Shown here piece by piece: positions 34,494 through 46,710 of a DNA stretch of 64,000 bases. Under the pieces are notes generated by a model, which did not search any database, was not told the DNA's origin, and saw nothing but the letters and a program-made list of their open reading frames with translations. The stretch spans positions 2,717,001-2,781,000 of the forward strand of contig NZ_CP113432.1 in the NCBI RefSeq assembly GCF_026686735.1, given 5' to 3'. Source of the DNA: Pseudomonas triclosanedens (lineage in GTDB: Bacteria > Pseudomonadota > Gammaproteobacteria > Pseudomonadales > Pseudomonadaceae). The position numbers and the translations under genes were made by a program. Every line of letters starts with the position of its first letter. The first letter of the stretch is position 1.

Positions 34494-35510
34494 ATGGGCG
34501 TAGAGAAGGGCACCATCTCGATCCGGCTGGTTGCCGAGGCGCTCGCCGAGTTTCGTCGCCAGGGCGGTGATGCCGCGCCGATCCTGGCGGAGTCCGGCAT
34601 CGCCGCGGAGCTGTTCGGCAAGCCCTACGCGCGCGTCTCCAGCCACGCCTATGCGCGGCTCTGGCTGCGCCTGGCGAAGCGGATGGACGACGAGTTCTTC
34701 GGCATGAATGCGCGGCGCATGAAGTCCGGCAGTTTCAACTTCATGGCCGCCGCCGCGATCCGCGAGCCCACGCTACAGGCCGCGCTGGACACCGCGCTGC
34801 GCTTCATGGGCCTGATCTTCGACGACTTCGCTCCGCGCCTGACCCGCCAGGACGGCCTCGCCGCCATCACCCTCGACGAAGCGCAGGGGCCTGCCCCGCG
34901 CGCGTTCTGCTACTTCACCCTGTGGCTGATGCTGCACGGGCTGGCCTGCTGGCTGGTGGGCCGGCGCATCCCCATTCTCGCCATCGAATTGCGTTGCCCG
35001 CAGCCCGACTACCTCGCGGACTACCGGGTGATGTTCACCGACAACCTGCGCTTCGACCGCCGCCAGTCGCGCCTGCTGTTCAACGCCGAAGTGCTCGACC
35101 TCCCGGTACGCCGCGACGAGCGTGAGCTACGCCGCTTCCTCGCCGGCGCACCGGCGAACATCCTGGTGCGCTACCGCGACCCGCAGAGCCTGGCGGCGCG
35201 CACCAAGGCGTACCTGCGCAGCCTGAAGTTCGAGCGCTGGCCCGACCTCGACGCCCTCGCCGGGCACTTCTACATGGCGCCCTCGACACTGCGCCGCAAG
35301 CTGGCCGCCGAAGGGCAGTCGTACCAGGCGCTCAAGGACCAGTTGCGCCGCGACCTGGCCATCGCCCGGCTCGACAGCGGCGACGGCAACTTCGCCGACC
35401 TGGCCGAAGAGCTGGGGTTCGCCGACACCAGCGCCTTCTACAAGGCGTTCCGCAAATGGACCGGATCGACGCCCGGGCAATACCGCGCGCTGGTCCGCCA
35501 GGAGCCCTGA
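34494..35510 (+). CDS. AraC family transcriptional regulator
   Basis: A 338-aa regulator with an N-terminal arabinose-binding-like (PF12625-type) domain (residues 10-200) and a C-terminal pair of HTH motifs (PDLDALAGHFYMAPSTLRRKLAAEG, then FADLAEELGFADTSAFYKAFRKWTGSTPGQYR). It sits 36 bp after the acyl-CoA ligase and upstream of a second ligase, SDR, thiolase and acyl-CoA dehydrogenase, so it most likely activates that catabolic unit. Equivalent by order to PA2556. Confidence 0.9.
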   Translation: MGVEKGTISIRLVAEALAEFRRQGGDAAPILAESGIAAELFGKPYARVSSHAYARLWLRLAKRMDDEFFGMNARRMKSGSFNFMAAAAIREPTLQAALDTALRFMGLIFDDFAPRLTRQDGLAAITLDEAQGPAPRAFCYFTLWLMLHGLACWLVGRRIPILAIELRCPQPDYLADYRVMFTDNLRFDRRQSRLLFNAEVLDLPVRRDERELRRFLAGAPANILVRYRDPQSLAARTKAYLRSLKFERWPDLDALAGHFYMAPSTLRRKLAAEGQSYQALKDQLRRDLAIARLDSGDGNFADLAEELGFADTSAFYKAFRKWTGSTPGQYRALVRQEP

Positions 35511-35591
35511 AATTTAAGGGCTCAGCTCAAGTAGCCGCCTTTAAGGCCGATAGAACATCACAGAATCGCTCTCGCCCAAGGACGTCCCGCC

Positions 35592-37739
35592 ATGCCCCTG
35601 TCCCGCCTTTCGATCCAGTGGAAAATCACGCTGCTGACCGGCCTGTGCCTGCTGTGTATCGTCTGCCTGCTGGTCGGCCTCTCGCTGTACCGCATGAACC
35701 ATGACGCTCAGTTGATCAAGACGGCCAACGCCGAGATGCTCAAGGACGCCGCCAAGGCGGGCATGCAGGCGCGCAGCGAGCAGCAGGCGGAGATCATCCA
35801 GCGCTTCTTCACCGACGTGTATCACTTCGGCAACCAGTTCTCCCGCCAAGTCAGCCAACTGCGCGAACAGTCCGCCAGGCACGGCGGCGACGCGAGTGGG
35901 GTGCGCAAGGACCTCAACCAACTGGTACACGACAGCCTCCGGAGCAATCCCAACCTGCTCAGTCTCTACGTTGTGTTCGAGCCCGATGCGCTGGATGGCC
36001 AGGACGCTCTGTTCCACGACCAGCCCGACGCCGGCAGCAACGAGAAGGGGCGCTTCGGTGCTTACTGGGCGCAGAAAACCGGTGGTGAGATGACCGGTCT
36101 GGCGGTGACCGAGGACATGATCGCCGACACCACGCCGATGCTCGACGGCAGCCCGTTCAACACCTGGCAGCTCTGCCCGCTGCAGACCCGCAAGCCGTGT
36201 GTGCTCAACCCGTATTTCGACAGCGCGTCCGGCTCCAAGGTGCTCATGACCACTGTGACCTTCCCCCTGCTGGACCAGGGCAAGGTCATCGCCGTGATCG
36301 GCGTCGACATCAACCTGAGCCGCCTGCAGCAACTCGCCCTCGACGGCGACCGCGAACTGTACGACGGCGCCGGCAGCGTCAGCATCGTCAGCCCGGCGGG
36401 CCTGCTCGCCGGCAACAGCAGCAATGATCAACTGCTCGGTCAGCCGCTGGAGAAAGCCTTCCCCGGCCAGGCCTCCGAACTGCTTGCCGTGCAGACCGCG
36501 GGCCGCCCGCAGGTACTGGAAAAGGATGGCCAGCTACGCGTCGTCGAACCGCTGCTGCCCACCCCCGATGCCGGCAAGCCCTGGGCCGTGATACTGGACG
36601 TGCCCCAGGACGTGCTGCTGGCGCCGGCGCTGCAACTTCAGAAGCAGCTCGACGAACGCAACTCCAGCGGGGCGCTGCTACAAACCATCTTCGGCCTGAT
36701 CGCCGCCGTCGTCGGCCTGCTGCTGGTGTGGCTCACCGCCCGCGGCGTGACCCGGCCGATCCTCAACGTCGCCGCCATGCTGCGCAACATCGCCAGCGGC
36801 GAAGGCGACCTCACCAAGCGCCTGGACTACACCGGCAAGGACGAACTCGGCGAGCTGGCCGGCTGGTTCAACCGCTTCCTCGACAAGCTCCAGCCGATCA
36901 TCCGCGACGTGAAATCCTCGGTGCAGGATGCCCGCGCCACCGCCGACCAGTCCTCGGAAATCGCCAGCCAGACCAGTGCCGGCATGCAGCAGCAGTTCCG
37001 CGAAGTCGACCAGGTCGCCACCGCCTCGCAGGAAATGAGCGCCACCGCCCACGACGTTGCCAACAGCGCCGCGATGGCCGCCGATGCCGCCCGCGGCGCC
37101 GACGGCGCGACCCGCGATGGCCTGAGCGTGATCGACAACACCACGCGGATGATCGACGAGCTGGCCAGCGACATGAGCAGCGCCATGAGCCAGGTCGAAG
37201 GGCTGGCCGCCAGCAGCGAGCAGATCGGCTCGGTCCTGGAAGTCATCCGCGGCATCGCCGAGCAGACCAACCTGCTGGCCCTCAACGCCGCCATCGAAGC
37301 CGCCCGCGCCGGGGAAGCCGGGCGCGGTTTCGCCGTGGTTGCCGACGAAGTGCGCAACCTGGCCAGGCGCACCCAGGACTCGGTGGAGGAAATCCGCCAG
37401 GTCATCGAAGGCTTGCAGAACGGCACCCGCGAAGTGGTCGGTGCGATGAACAACAGCCATCGCCAGGCGCAGGACAGCGTGTCCCAGGTCGAACAGGCGG
37501 TGGCCGCGCTGAAACGCATCGGTGACGCGGTGAGCGTGATCACCGACATGAACCTGCAGATCGCCAGCGCCGCCGAGGAACAGAGCGCGGTGGCCGAGGA
37601 GATCAACCGCAACGTGGCCGGCATCCGCGACGTCACCGAATCGTTGTCCAGCCAGGCCCAGGAGTCGGCGCAGGTCAGCCACTCGCTGAATCAGTTGGCG
37701 AACCACCAGCAGGGCCTGATGGATCAGTTCCGCGTCTGA
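35592..37739 (+). CDS. Methyl-accepting chemotaxis protein, dCache-type sensor
   Basis: A 715-aa chemoreceptor: membrane helix at residues 10-29, periplasmic sensor 30-355 with a PDC/dCache look ([46 protein letters not shown]), second helix 362-384, HAMP 385-437 and a cytoplasmic signalling hairpin with the conserved [15 protein letters not shown] segment near residue 556. The length equals that of PAO1 TlpQ (polyamine/histamine receptor), an alternative worth testing given the amine dehydrogenase nearby, but the ligand is not predictable. It interrupts the catabolic cluster between the AraC gene and the second ligase. AAGGACG lies before the ATG. Confidence 0.9.
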   Translation: MPLSRLSIQWKITLLTGLCLLCIVCLLVGLSLYRMNHDAQLIKTANAEMLKDAAKAGMQARSEQQAEIIQRFFTDVYHFGNQFSRQVSQLREQSARHGGDASGVRKDLNQLVHDSLRSNPNLLSLYVVFEPDALDGQDALFHDQPDAGSNEKGRFGAYWAQKTGGEMTGLAVTEDMIADTTPMLDGSPFNTWQLCPLQTRKPCVLNPYFDSASGSKVLMTTVTFPLLDQGKVIAVIGVDINLSRLQQLALDGDRELYDGAGSVSIVSPAGLLAGNSSNDQLLGQPLEKAFPGQASELLAVQTAGRPQVLEKDGQLRVVEPLLPTPDAGKPWAVILDVPQDVLLAPALQLQKQLDERNSSGALLQTIFGLIAAVVGLLLVWLTARGVTRPILNVAAMLRNIASGEGDLTKRLDYTGKDELGELAGWFNRFLDKLQPIIRDVKSSVQDARATADQSSEIASQTSAGMQQQFREVDQVATASQEMSATAHDVANSAAMAADAARGADGATRDGLSVIDNTTRMIDELASDMSSAMSQVEGLAASSEQIGSVLEVIRGIAEQTNLLALNAAIEAARAGEAGRGFAVVADEVRNLARRTQDSVEEIRQVIEGLQNGTREVVGAMNNSHRQAQDSVSQVEQAVAALKRIGDAVSVITDMNLQIASAAEEQSAVAEEINRNVAGIRDVTESLSSQAQESAQVSHSLNQLANHQQGLMDQFRV

Positions 37740-37789
37740 CCCGGCCCGCAACGCTGCCGCAGGAGCGGCACCAGCCCGTCTGCACGGCC

Positions 37790-37820
37790 GTAGGATGGGT
37801 GGAGCGAAGCGATACCCATC
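37790..37820 (+). repeat. 31-bp short hairpin repeat, copy 1
   Basis: GTAGGATGGGTGGAGCGAAG..., ending GATACCCATC, with GATGGGT / ACCCATC stem. Copies occur at 43131-43161, 43646-43676 and, inverted, at 46606-46636. Here it is followed by a partial inverted partner (GATGGGCATCGCTCCGCC, 37840-37857). Confidence 0.7.
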
Positions 37821-38032
37821 GATAGTCGCGTAACCGTGTTGATGGGCATCGCTCCGCCCCACGCCAGCCTGCGAAAGCCAATCGGCCATGCACCCGCGGT
37901 GGCTGACGCCCGGCCAACCAGCGCCGGCTGTCCAATCCGCTCATCCATATTGGCGACTTTCGACATTGCCCGCGCGGCGGCGTGGCAGGAACATCAAGGG
38001 ACTCCAGACAAGAACAACCCAGGAGTCCTGCG

Positions 38033-39697
38033 ATGCGTTCCCATACCGCCGCCGTGGCCGAGTTCGACTACCGCGACACCGCTGCCGCCACCCTGGCCGG
38101 CAATCTCGATGCCCTCAACGCCTGCATCGAATGCTGCGACCGCCATGCCATTCCCGGCCGTGTCGCGCTGTTCTGGGAGGGCAAGGACGGCGATAGTGCC
38201 ACCTACACCTTCACCCAGCTCAAGGAGCTGTCCGGGCGTTTCGCCAGCTTCCTTCACAGCCTCGGCGTACGTCCGGGCGATTGCGTGTCCGGCATGCTGC
38301 CGCGCACCCCCGAACTGCTGATCACCGTGCTCGGCACCTGGCGCCTGGGGGCGGTCTACCAGCCGCTGTTCACCGCCTTCGGCCCCAAGGCCATCGAACA
38401 CCGCGTCACCCTCGCCGGCAGCAAAGTGGTGGTCACCGACGGCGCCAACCGCAGCAAGCTCGACGATGTGCCCGACGCGCCCACCCTGGTGACCGTGGGC
38501 GGCCCGAAAGGGCAGGGCATCCGTCATGGCGATTACAGCTTCTGGGCCGAACTGGAGCGCCATTCGCCGGATTTCGAGCCGGTGCTGCGCAGTGGCGAAG
38601 ACCCCTTCCTGCTGATGTTCACCTCCGGCACCACCGGGCTGGCCAAGCCGCTGGCGGTGCCGCTGAAGGCCATCGTCGCGTTCGTCGGCTACCTGCGCGA
38701 AGCGGTGGACCTGCGCCCCGAGGACTCCTTCTGGAACCTCGCCGACCCGGGCTGGGCCTACGGCCTCTACTACGGTGTCACCGGACCGCTGGCGATGGGA
38801 CACCCGATCACCTTCTACGAGGGTGCCTTCACGGTCGAAAGCACCTGCCGCATCGTGCGCAAATACGGCATCACCAACCTGGCGGGTTCGCCCACCGCGT
38901 ACCGCCTGCTGATCGCTGCCGGCGAAGCCGTGTCCAAACCGCTCAAGGGGCGCCTGCGCGCCGTGAGCAGTGCCGGCGAGCCGCTGACGCCCGAGGTCAT
39001 CCGCTGGTTCGCCGAGCAACTGGGCGTGACCATCCACGACCACTACGGGCAGACCGAACTGGGCATGGTGCTGGCCAACCACCACGCGCTGGAACATCCG
39101 GTGCGCCTGGGGGCCGCCGGCTTCTCCATTCCCGGCCATCGTGTCGTCGTGCTGGACGAGCAGGGCGCCGAACTGCCGCCCGGCCAGCCCGGCGTGCTGG
39201 CGATGGATCGCCGCCAGTCGCCGCTGATGTGGTTCGCTGGATACCAGGGCATGGAAACCAGGGCCTTCGTCGGCGACTACTACCTCAGCGGCGATACCGT
39301 CGAACTCAACGACGACGGCAGCATCAGCTTCGTGGGCCGCGCCGATGACCTGATCACCACCTCCGGCTACCGTGTCGGCCCGTTCGATGTGGAGAGTGCC
39401 CTGATCGAGCACCCGGCAGTGGTCGAGGCCGCCGTGATCGGCAAGCCCGACCCGGAGCGCACCGAACTGGTCAAGGCCTTCGTGGTGCTCTGTTCGTCCT
39501 ACCGGCCGGGCGCGGAGCTGGCCGAGGAACTACAACAGTACGTGCGCAAGCGCCTGTCGGCGCACAGCTACCCGCGGGAAGTGGAGTTCGTCGACGAACT
39601 GCCCAAGACCCCCAGCGGCAAGATCCAGCGCTTCCTCCTGCGCAACCAGGAGATAGCCCGGCAACGCGAAGCGGCCGAGCGTTCGGCGGCTCACTGA
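38033..39697 (+). CDS. AMP-dependent acyl-CoA synthetase (second)
   Basis: A 554-aa ligase with [19 protein letters not shown] near residue 200, [31 protein letters not shown] and catalytic Lys in [12 protein letters not shown]. It is of the acetyl/propionyl/medium-chain synthetase type rather than the long-chain type ([14 protein letters not shown] segment). Start at 38033: AGGAG 7 nt upstream. It heads a block with SDR, thiolase and acyl-CoA dehydrogenase (gaps 19, 157 and 20 bp). Counterpart of PA2555 by order. Confidence 0.9.
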   Translation: MRSHTAAVAEFDYRDTAAATLAGNLDALNACIECCDRHAIPGRVALFWEGKDGDSATYTFTQLKELSGRFASFLHSLGVRPGDCVSGMLPRTPELLITVLGTWRLGAVYQPLFTAFGPKAIEHRVTLAGSKVVVTDGANRSKLDDVPDAPTLVTVGGPKGQGIRHGDYSFWAELERHSPDFEPVLRSGEDPFLLMFTSGTTGLAKPLAVPLKAIVAFVGYLREAVDLRPEDSFWNLADPGWAYGLYYGVTGPLAMGHPITFYEGAFTVESTCRIVRKYGITNLAGSPTAYRLLIAAGEAVSKPLKGRLRAVSSAGEPLTPEVIRWFAEQLGVTIHDHYGQTELGMVLANHHALEHPVRLGAAGFSIPGHRVVVLDEQGAELPPGQPGVLAMDRRQSPLMWFAGYQGMETRAFVGDYYLSGDTVELNDDGSISFVGRADDLITTSGYRVGPFDVESALIEHPAVVEAAVIGKPDPERTELVKAFVVLCSSYRPGAELAEELQQYVRKRLSAHSYPREVEFVDELPKTPSGKIQRFLLRNQEIARQREAAERSAAH

Positions 39698-39716
39698 AGT
39701 ACAGCGGAGAGATTCC

Positions 39717-40487
39717 ATGCAGATCCAGAACAAGGTATTCCTCATCACCGGCGGCGGCTCCGGCCTTGGCGCGGCCACCGCGAAAATGCTGGTGGGCGCC
39801 GGCGCCAGGGTGGTGCTGGCCGACGTCAATGCCGAGGCCGGGGCGGCGCAGGTTGCCGAGCTCGGCGAGGCCAACGCGCGCTTCGTGCGTACCGACGTAT
39901 GCAGCGAGGCCGACGGCAAGGCCGCAGTGCAGGTTGCGCTGGACGCCTTCGGTGCGCTGCACGGCCTGGCCAACTGCGCAGGCGTCGCGCCTGCCGAGAA
40001 AGTCCTGGGCCGCAACGGCGTGCATGGGCTGGAAAGCTTCGCCCGCACCATCAACATCAATCTGGTCGGCACCTTCAACATGCTGCGCCTGGCCGCCGAA
40101 GCCATGTCGCGCAACGAGCCTGACGCCGGTGGCGAGCGCGGGGTGATCATCAACACCGCCTCCGTGGCCGCCTTCGATGGCCAGATAGGCCAGGCCGCGT
40201 ACTCCGCCTCCAAGAGCGCGGTGGCCGGCATGACCCTGCCCATCGCCCGCGAACTGGCCCGTTCGGGCATCCGCGTGATGACCATCGCCCCCGGCATCTT
40301 CGAGACGCCGATGATGGCCGCCATGCCCCAGGAAGTGCGCGACTCCCTCGGCGCCAGCGTGCCGTTCCCGCCGCGCCTGGGGCGCCCGGACGAATATGCC
40401 GCGCTGGCCCGGCACATCATCGAGAACAGCATGCTCAACGGCGAGGTGATCCGTCTCGACGGCGCCATCCGCATGGCCGCGAAGTAG
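39717..40487 (+). CDS. SDR, 3-hydroxyacyl-CoA dehydrogenase type II-like
   Basis: A 256-aa SDR with [15 protein letters not shown] at residues 8-22, NCAGVAPAE, Ser-Tyr-Lys catalytic segment ([22 protein letters not shown]) and an NAD-type Asp (LADVNAE). The sequence is of the HSD17B10 / 3-hydroxy-2-methylbutyryl-CoA dehydrogenase (IvdG) type, which oxidises the beta-hydroxyl of short or branched acyl-CoAs in isoleucine breakdown. Operon with the ligase upstream and thiolase downstream. Counterpart of PA2554 by order. Confidence 0.88.
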   Translation: MQIQNKVFLITGGGSGLGAATAKMLVGAGARVVLADVNAEAGAAQVAELGEANARFVRTDVCSEADGKAAVQVALDAFGALHGLANCAGVAPAEKVLGRNGVHGLESFARTININLVGTFNMLRLAAEAMSRNEPDAGGERGVIINTASVAAFDGQIGQAAYSASKSAVAGMTLPIARELARSGIRVMTIAPGIFETPMMAAMPQEVRDSLGASVPFPPRLGRPDEYAALARHIIENSMLNGEVIRLDGAIRMAAK

Positions 40488-40644
40488 GAGTCTGTTCGGA
40501 ATCTCGCCGAGCGCCGGCCAGTCAAGGCGGAGGCCGGCGAGAAAGCGCAGTTTGCAACTGCAAATGAGCATTTCGAGCCTGTCTCCAACGCTGACTGGAC
40601 AAGCGCAGGCAGATTACGGACAGGCTCCACAGGAGGACAGAGTC

Positions 40645-41829
40645 ATGAGTGATCCCATCGTCATCGTCAGTGCCGCCCGCACGCCAATGGGCGGCTTCCT
40701 TGGCGACTTCAAGGACGTCAACGCCGTCACCCTCGGTGCGGCCGCCATTCGCGCCGCCGTCCAGCGTGCCCGCCTGGGAGCGGGAGAAGTGGATGAAGCC
40801 GTGCTCGGCTGCGTGCTCTCCGCCGGCCAGGGCCAGGCGCCGGCGCGCCAGGCCGTGCTTGGCGCCGGGCTCACGCGCGGCACGCCGTGCTCCACGGTGA
40901 ACAAGATGTGTGGCTCGGGCATGAAGGCCGCGATGATGGCCCATGACGCGCTGCTCGCCGGCAGCGCCCGCGTGGCCCTGGCCGGTGGCATGGAAAGCAT
41001 GTCCAACGCCCCGTACCTGCTGGAACGCGCCCGCAGCGGCTACCGCATGGGCCACGGCAAGGTGCTCGATCACATGTTCCTCGACGGCCTCGAAGACGCC
41101 TACGACAAGGGCCGCCTGATGGGAACCTTCGCCGAGGACTGCGCCGAGAGCTACGGCTTCACCCGCCAGCAGCAGGACGACTACGCCATTGCCTCCCTGA
41201 CCCGCGCGCAGAAGGCCATGAGCGAAGGGCGCTTCGCCGACGAGATCGTCGCGCTGTCGGTGAAGGCCGGCAAGGAAACCCGCGAAGTCAGCCAGGACGA
41301 ACAGCCGCCGAAGGCCCGGCCGGACAAGATTCCGACCCTCAAGCCAGCATTCCGCGACGGCGGCACCGTCACCGCCGCCAACGCCAGCTCCATCTCCGAT
41401 GGCGCCGCGGCACTGGTGCTGATGCGCCTGTCCGAAGCCGAGCAACGAGGTCTCACGCCGCTGGCGGCGATCCGTGGCCACGCATCCTTCGCCGATGCAC
41501 CCAATCTGTTCCCGACCGCCCCGGTGGGCGCGGTGAACCGCCTTCTGCAGCGCACCGGCTGGGGGCTGGGCGAGGTCGACCTGTTCGAGGTCAACGAAGC
41601 CTTCGCCGTGGTCGCAATGGCCGCCATGCGCGAACTGGACATCCCCCACGACAAACTCAATGTCCACGGCGGCGCCTGCGCCCTTGGCCACCCGATAGGC
41701 GCGTCCGGCGCGCGGATCATCGTGACCCTGCTGTCGGCGCTGAAGCAGTACGACCTCAAGCGCGGCATCGCCTCGGTGTGCATCGGTGGCGGCGAAGCCA
41801 CGGCCATCGCGGTCGAGCGGCTGAGCTGA
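40645..41829 (+). CDS. Acetyl-CoA C-acyltransferase (thiolase)
   Basis: A 394-aa thiolase: nucleophilic Cys in [10 protein letters not shown] near residue 91, [25 protein letters not shown] with the catalytic His, and CIGGGEATA near the C-terminus. The start is ATG 40645 with AGGAGG 8 nt upstream; the longer frame to 40552 has no site. It probably performs the last cleavage of a branched or short 3-ketoacyl-CoA. Operon member; the 157-bp gap before it carries a REP-like GC-rich stretch. Confidence 0.92.
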   Translation: MSDPIVIVSAARTPMGGFLGDFKDVNAVTLGAAAIRAAVQRARLGAGEVDEAVLGCVLSAGQGQAPARQAVLGAGLTRGTPCSTVNKMCGSGMKAAMMAHDALLAGSARVALAGGMESMSNAPYLLERARSGYRMGHGKVLDHMFLDGLEDAYDKGRLMGTFAEDCAESYGFTRQQQDDYAIASLTRAQKAMSEGRFADEIVALSVKAGKETREVSQDEQPPKARPDKIPTLKPAFRDGGTVTAANASSISDGAAALVLMRLSEAEQRGLTPLAAIRGHASFADAPNLFPTAPVGAVNRLLQRTGWGLGEVDLFEVNEAFAVVAMAAMRELDIPHDKLNVHGGACALGHPIGASGARIIVTLLSALKQYDLKRGIASVCIGGGEATAIAVERLS

Positions 41830-41849
41830 GGCGATCCCAGGAGAATTCC

Positions 41850-42977
41850 ATGATTCCCAGTGAAGAAGACATCCAGATCCGCGACGTCGCCCGCCAGTTC
41901 GCCCAGGAACGCCTCCGACCCTTCGCCGCCGACTGGGACCGCGAGCACCGTTTCCCCGCCGAAGCGTTGAAGGAAATGGCCGACCTCGGCTTCCTCGGCA
42001 TGCTGGTGGCGGAGGAGTGGGGCGGCGCGCAGACCGGGCACCTGGCCTACGCGATGGCGCTGGAAGAAATCGCCGCCGGCGACGGCGCCTGCTCGACCAT
42101 CATGAGCGTGCACAACTCCGTGGGCTGCATGCCTATCGCCAAGTTCGGCAGCGACGAGCAGAAGCGCCGGTTCCTGGTGCCCCTGGCCCGTGGCGAAATG
42201 ATCGGCGCCTTTGCCCTGACCGAGCCGCAGGCCGGCTCCGACGCCAGCTTCCTCAAGACTCGCGCGCGCCGCGATGGCGACCATTACGTGCTCAACGGCA
42301 GCAAGCAGTTCATCACCTCCGGCAGCCATGCCGGGCTGGTGATCGTCTTCGCCGTGACTGACGCGTCGGCGGGCAAGAAGGGCATCAGCGCCTTCATCGT
42401 CCCCACCGATACTCCTGGCTACCGTGTCGTGCGCGTCGAGGACAAGCTCGGCCAGCACGCCTCCGACACCTGCCAGATCGCTTTCGACGATGTGCGCATT
42501 CCCGCCAGTCATCGGCTGGGGGAAGAAGGCCAGGGCTATGCCATCGCCCTGGCTAACCTTGAGGGCGGGCGGATCGGCATCGCTTCGCAGGCGGTGGGCA
42601 TGGCCCGCGCCGCGTTCGAGTACGCCCGTGATTACGCCCACGAGCGCGAAACCTTCGGCAAGCCGATCATCCAGCACCAGGCCGTGGCCTTCCGCCTGAG
42701 CGACATGGCCACCGATATCGCCGTGGCCCGGCAGATGGTCCACCACGCCGCCAGCCTGCGCGAAGCCGGCCTGCCATGCCTGACCGAAGCCTCGATGGCC
42801 AAGCTGTTCGCCTCGGAAATGGCCGAGCGCGTGTGTTCCGCGGCGATCCAGACCCTCGGTGGCTATGGCTATCTGCAGGACTACCCGGTGGAACGCATCT
42901 ACCGCGACGTGCGCGTGTGCCAGATATACGAAGGCACCAGCGACGTGCAGCGGCTGGTCATCGCGCGGAGTCTTTGA
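41850..42977 (+). CDS. Acyl-CoA dehydrogenase (short/branched-chain)
   Basis: A 375-aa FAD enzyme. FAD and substrate motifs: [36 protein letters not shown] and [22 protein letters not shown]; the catalytic Glu lies in the C-terminal [11 protein letters not shown]. It is a short- or branched-chain acyl-CoA dehydrogenase type (2-methylbutyryl- or isobutyryl-like is plausible by context). AGGAGA lies before the ATG. Last gene of the operon, 20 bp after the thiolase. Confidence 0.92.
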   Translation: MIPSEEDIQIRDVARQFAQERLRPFAADWDREHRFPAEALKEMADLGFLGMLVAEEWGGAQTGHLAYAMALEEIAAGDGACSTIMSVHNSVGCMPIAKFGSDEQKRRFLVPLARGEMIGAFALTEPQAGSDASFLKTRARRDGDHYVLNGSKQFITSGSHAGLVIVFAVTDASAGKKGISAFIVPTDTPGYRVVRVEDKLGQHASDTCQIAFDDVRIPASHRLGEEGQGYAIALANLEGGRIGIASQAVGMARAAFEYARDYAHERETFGKPIIQHQAVAFRLSDMATDIAVARQMVHHAASLREAGLPCLTEASMAKLFASEMAERVCSAAIQTLGGYGYLQDYPVERIYRDVRVCQIYEGTSDVQRLVIARSL

Positions 42978-43078
42978 AGGGTTCGCCGGCAGACCCCGGC
43001 CTGTTCGTTGGACAGGCACTTCGGCAGGGCGGGGTCTGCCGGTGGCTTGGGGGAAGGCATCGGGACGTAGTGTCTTTG

Positions 43079-43104
43079 CAGGAGCGGACCCTATCCGCGC
43101 CCCG
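43079..43104 (+). repeat. REP-like 26-bp unit, copy 1
   Basis: CAGGAGCGGACC... unit found again in direct orientation at 46110-46135 with one mismatch. Confidence 0.55.
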
Positions 43105-43130
43105 ACCAGTAGACCGGCCAAGCCGCAAAC

Positions 43131-43590
43131 GTAGGATGGGTGGAGCGAAACGATACCCATCGTGGGTGGCGGGCCTGGTGTTGTCTGCGGTTTTTCTGGT
43201 GGGTGTATTGGGGCTTTGTTGTTTGGTGGGTATGCCTGGCTTTGGAGTGGCGTGGGAGATTTTTTTTCGCCCTCCCGGGCGAGTCACTTTCTCAATCGCG
43301 AGAAAGTAACCAAAGCGCTTGCCCCTGCATCCGGGTCCGGCTGCGCCGGACTTCCCTCGTTCCATCGAAGTTTCAGGGGCACGCGTCGACGGGCCATCCG
43401 TGGCCCGGCGACGCTCTCGCGGCTTCCATGCCGCTCAACCCCTGAACCTCCGATTCCTCTCGGCCTCCTGAAGGGGCGCTCGGCGTGTGCGGGCGGGTCT
43501 CTGGAAGTCCCAAGAGCAAAAGCTCTCACGTCCGTAGGACTCGGCCCGCGATACCCCCGGTAGGGCGAATAACGCGCAGCGTTATCCGCC
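43131..43590 (+). repeat. 460-bp inverted repeat, left arm
   Basis: The left arm of a near-identical inverted pair whose right arm is 46176-46636; the arms are 460 and 461 bp and differ at only a few percent of positions (for example a T8 run near 43262 is interrupted by G in the right arm). Each arm begins with the 31-bp hairpin repeat. It contains a spurious-looking 130-codon ORF (43162-43563) that is mirrored in the other arm, which shows the unit, not the ORF, is conserved. It resembles the widely spread non-coding repeat family of Pseudomonas. The 42978-43130 flank has one REP unit and nothing else. Confidence 0.85.
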
Positions 43591-43645
43591 TGGCCTTGTT
43601 CGTTTGTGCGCGGGATGTTTTGCCCGGCGTTGGGTATGGCTTTTC

Positions 43646-43676
43646 GTAGGATGGGTGGAGCGAAGCGATACCCATC
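43646..43676 (+). repeat. 31-bp hairpin repeat, copy 3
   Basis: Same 31-bp unit as at 37790, preceded by a CTTGTTCGTT...GATGTTTTGCCCGGC segment (43594-43645) that recurs inverted at 46637-46690. The element order therefore differs between arms, i.e. the repeats are mosaic. Confidence 0.65.
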
Positions 43677-43696
43677 GACCGGCATCGCCCGAAACC

Positions 43697-44629
43697 TCAG
43701 GCGCGCTCTGCGGCCTCGCGGGCTTCCCGCGCCGTTACCTGCTGGCACAGCTCGATGATCTGCTCGCGCATCCAGCGGTTCGCCGGGTCCTGGTCGGTGC
43801 TTTCGTGCCAGTAGATATGAGTCTCCAGCTTCGGCACGTCATTCACCGGCAGGTCGACAAAATGCAGGCCGTGGTGGCGGGCGAAGCGCTCCGGCACGGT
43901 GACCACCATGTCGGTCTGCTGCACCACGGTGGAGGCCATCAGATAGTGCTGCGAGCGCAGGGCGATCTTGCGTTGCAGGCCCATCTTGCCCAGCGACAGA
44001 TCGACGTAGCCCAGGCCGCTGCGGCGGCTGGAAATCTGGATATGCGCCACCGACAGATATTCCTCCAGCGTCACCTTTTCCTTGGCCAGCGGGTGGCCCT
44101 GGCGCATCGCGCAGACGTAGCGGTCCTCCATCAGCTTCACGTGGCGCACCTGTGGGTCGGTGTTCAGCGGCGCGTCCACGGCGAAGTCCAGGCGGCCAGC
44201 GGCCAGCTCCTTGGTGGTTTCGCGGCGCTTGGAGAGAAAACTCTCGATGTGCACGTTCGGCGCCTGGCGGCGCAGGCGCTGGAATAGCGGCGGCAGCACG
44301 ATGGCCTCGGTGAGGTCGGTCATGCTGATGCGGTAGGTCTTGCTCGCCTGGGTCGGCGTGAAAGTGCGGCTCTCCTGCACCGAGACGCGCAGAAGCTGCA
44401 GCGCGTTGCGCACCGGGCCGATGATGTTCTGCGCCATCGGCGTAGGCACCATGCCCTGCGCGGTACGCACGAACAACGGGTCATTGAAGGTTTCGCGCAG
44501 GCGGGCCAGGGCATTGGAGACAGCGGGCTGGGTAATGCCGACGATCTGTCCGGCGCGGGTCAGGTTGGCTTCGGTGTAAATCGCATCGAAGACGATGAAC
44601 AGGTTCAGATCGACCTTGCTTAGGTTCAT
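43697..44629 (-). CDS. LysR family transcriptional regulator
   Basis: A 310-aa LysR regulator: winged HTH at residues 5-60 (LNLFIVFDAIYTEANLTRAGQIVGITQPAVSNALARLRETFNDPLFVR pattern) and a NodD/LinR-like effector domain. The start at 44629 has GGAGCCC upstream and fits the family N-terminus (MNLSKVDLNL); the longer frame does not. It diverges from the acyl-CoA dehydrogenase (172-bp gap), so it probably regulates that gene. Counterpart of PA2551 by order. The whole LysR/dehydrogenase pair lies between the inverted repeat arms. Confidence 0.9.
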   Translation of the reverse strand: MNLSKVDLNLFIVFDAIYTEANLTRAGQIVGITQPAVSNALARLRETFNDPLFVRTAQGMVPTPMAQNIIGPVRNALQLLRVSVQESRTFTPTQASKTYRISMTDLTEAIVLPPLFQRLRRQAPNVHIESFLSKRRETTKELAAGRLDFAVDAPLNTDPQVRHVKLMEDRYVCAMRQGHPLAKEKVTLEEYLSVAHIQISSRRSGLGYVDLSLGKMGLQRKIALRSQHYLMASTVVQQTDMVVTVPERFARHHGLHFVDLPVNDVPKLETHIYWHESTDQDPANRWMREQIIELCQQVTAREAREAAERA

Positions 44630-44698
44630 TCCAGGGCTCCGCTTGTATTTGTTCTGGCCCCGATCATACCCGAACGAAAGCGCAGGTCCATACGGGTT

Positions 44699-44710
44699 AT
44701 GAATGTTCAT
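44699..44710. promoter_or_regulatory. Palindrome in LysR/dehydrogenase divergent promoter
   Basis: ATGAA-TG-TTCAT, a perfect 5-2-5 dyad midway between the divergent starts, a plausible LysR-type binding half of a regulatory box. Confidence 0.4.
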
Positions 44711-44800
44711 TGATTCGGATAATAGGCTGGGTAAATCCTCCCGGCTGATCTAGCATCACCACCACGACATACATCAACAGCCGCCAGAAGGTAGCCACTC

Positions 44801-46030
<1,230 letters not shown>

Positions 46031-46045
46031 CCGCTCGCCGAAACG

Positions 46046-46073
46046 AAAAAGGCCCGCACATGCGGGCCTTTTT
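46046..46073 (+). terminator. Strong Rho-independent terminator
   Basis: A5 GGCCCGCA-CA-TGCGGGCC T5: symmetric stem with A and T tracts, functional in both directions, 15 nt after the acyl-CoA dehydrogenase stop. Confidence 0.92.
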
Positions 46074-46109
46074 CATGGGGCCTCGAAAGCAGAGGTCATT
46101 ACCGTCCCA

Positions 46110-46135
46110 CAGGAGCGGACCCCATCCGCGCCCCG
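46110..46135 (+). repeat. REP-like 26-bp unit, copy 2
   Basis: Direct copy (one mismatch) of the unit at 43079-43104, placed just outside the right repeat arm on its inner side. Confidence 0.55.
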
Positions 46136-46175
46136 GCTTTGGCTGCTCCGTGCGTCGCACCGCTTTCCGTAGGAA

Positions 46176-46636
46176 GGCGGATAACGCTGCGCGTTATTCG
46201 CCCTACCAGGGGTATCGCGGGCTGAGTCCGCTGGACGTGAGAGCTTTTGCTCTTGGGACTTCCAGAGACCCGCCCGCACACGCCGAGCGCCCCTTCAGGA
46301 GGCCGAGAGGAATCGGAGGCTCAGGGGTTGAGCGGCATGGAAGCCGCGAGAGCGTCGCCGGGCCACGGATGGCCCGTCGACGCGTGCCCCTGAAACTTCG
46401 ATGGATCGAGGGAAGTCCGGCGCAGCCGGACCCGGATGCAGGGGCAAGCGCTTTGGTTACTTTCTCGCGATTGAGAAAGTGACTCGCCCGGGAGGGCGAA
46501 ACAAAATCTCCCACGCCACTCCAAAGCCAGGCATACCCACCAAACAACAAAGCCCCAGTGCACCCACCAGAAAAACCGCACACAACACCTGGCCCGCCAC
46601 CCACCGATGGGTATCGCTGCGCTCCACCCATCCTAC
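46176..46636 (-). repeat. 461-bp inverted repeat, right arm
   Basis: Inverted partner of 43131-43590 with the 31-bp hairpin unit at its outer end (46606-46636). It contains the mirrored ORF (46203-46661) and the CTTGTTCG/GATGTTTTGCCCGG segment outside it (46637-46690). The arms enclose about 2.6 kb holding the LysR and acyl-CoA dehydrogenase genes. Confidence 0.85.
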
Positions 46637-46710
46637 AAAAGCCATACCCAACACCGGGCAAAACATCCGGCGCCCAACGAACAAGGCCAGCTTGCGCTGG
46701 CCTTGTCGTC

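Noticed and set aside
43162..43563. 133-codon ORF in the left repeat arm
   Set aside because: It is mirrored in the other arm (46203-46661) and composed of repeat sequence; conservation is of the DNA unit, with no domain.
46203..46661. 152-codon ORF in the right repeat arm
   Set aside because: Same reason as its mirror ORF.
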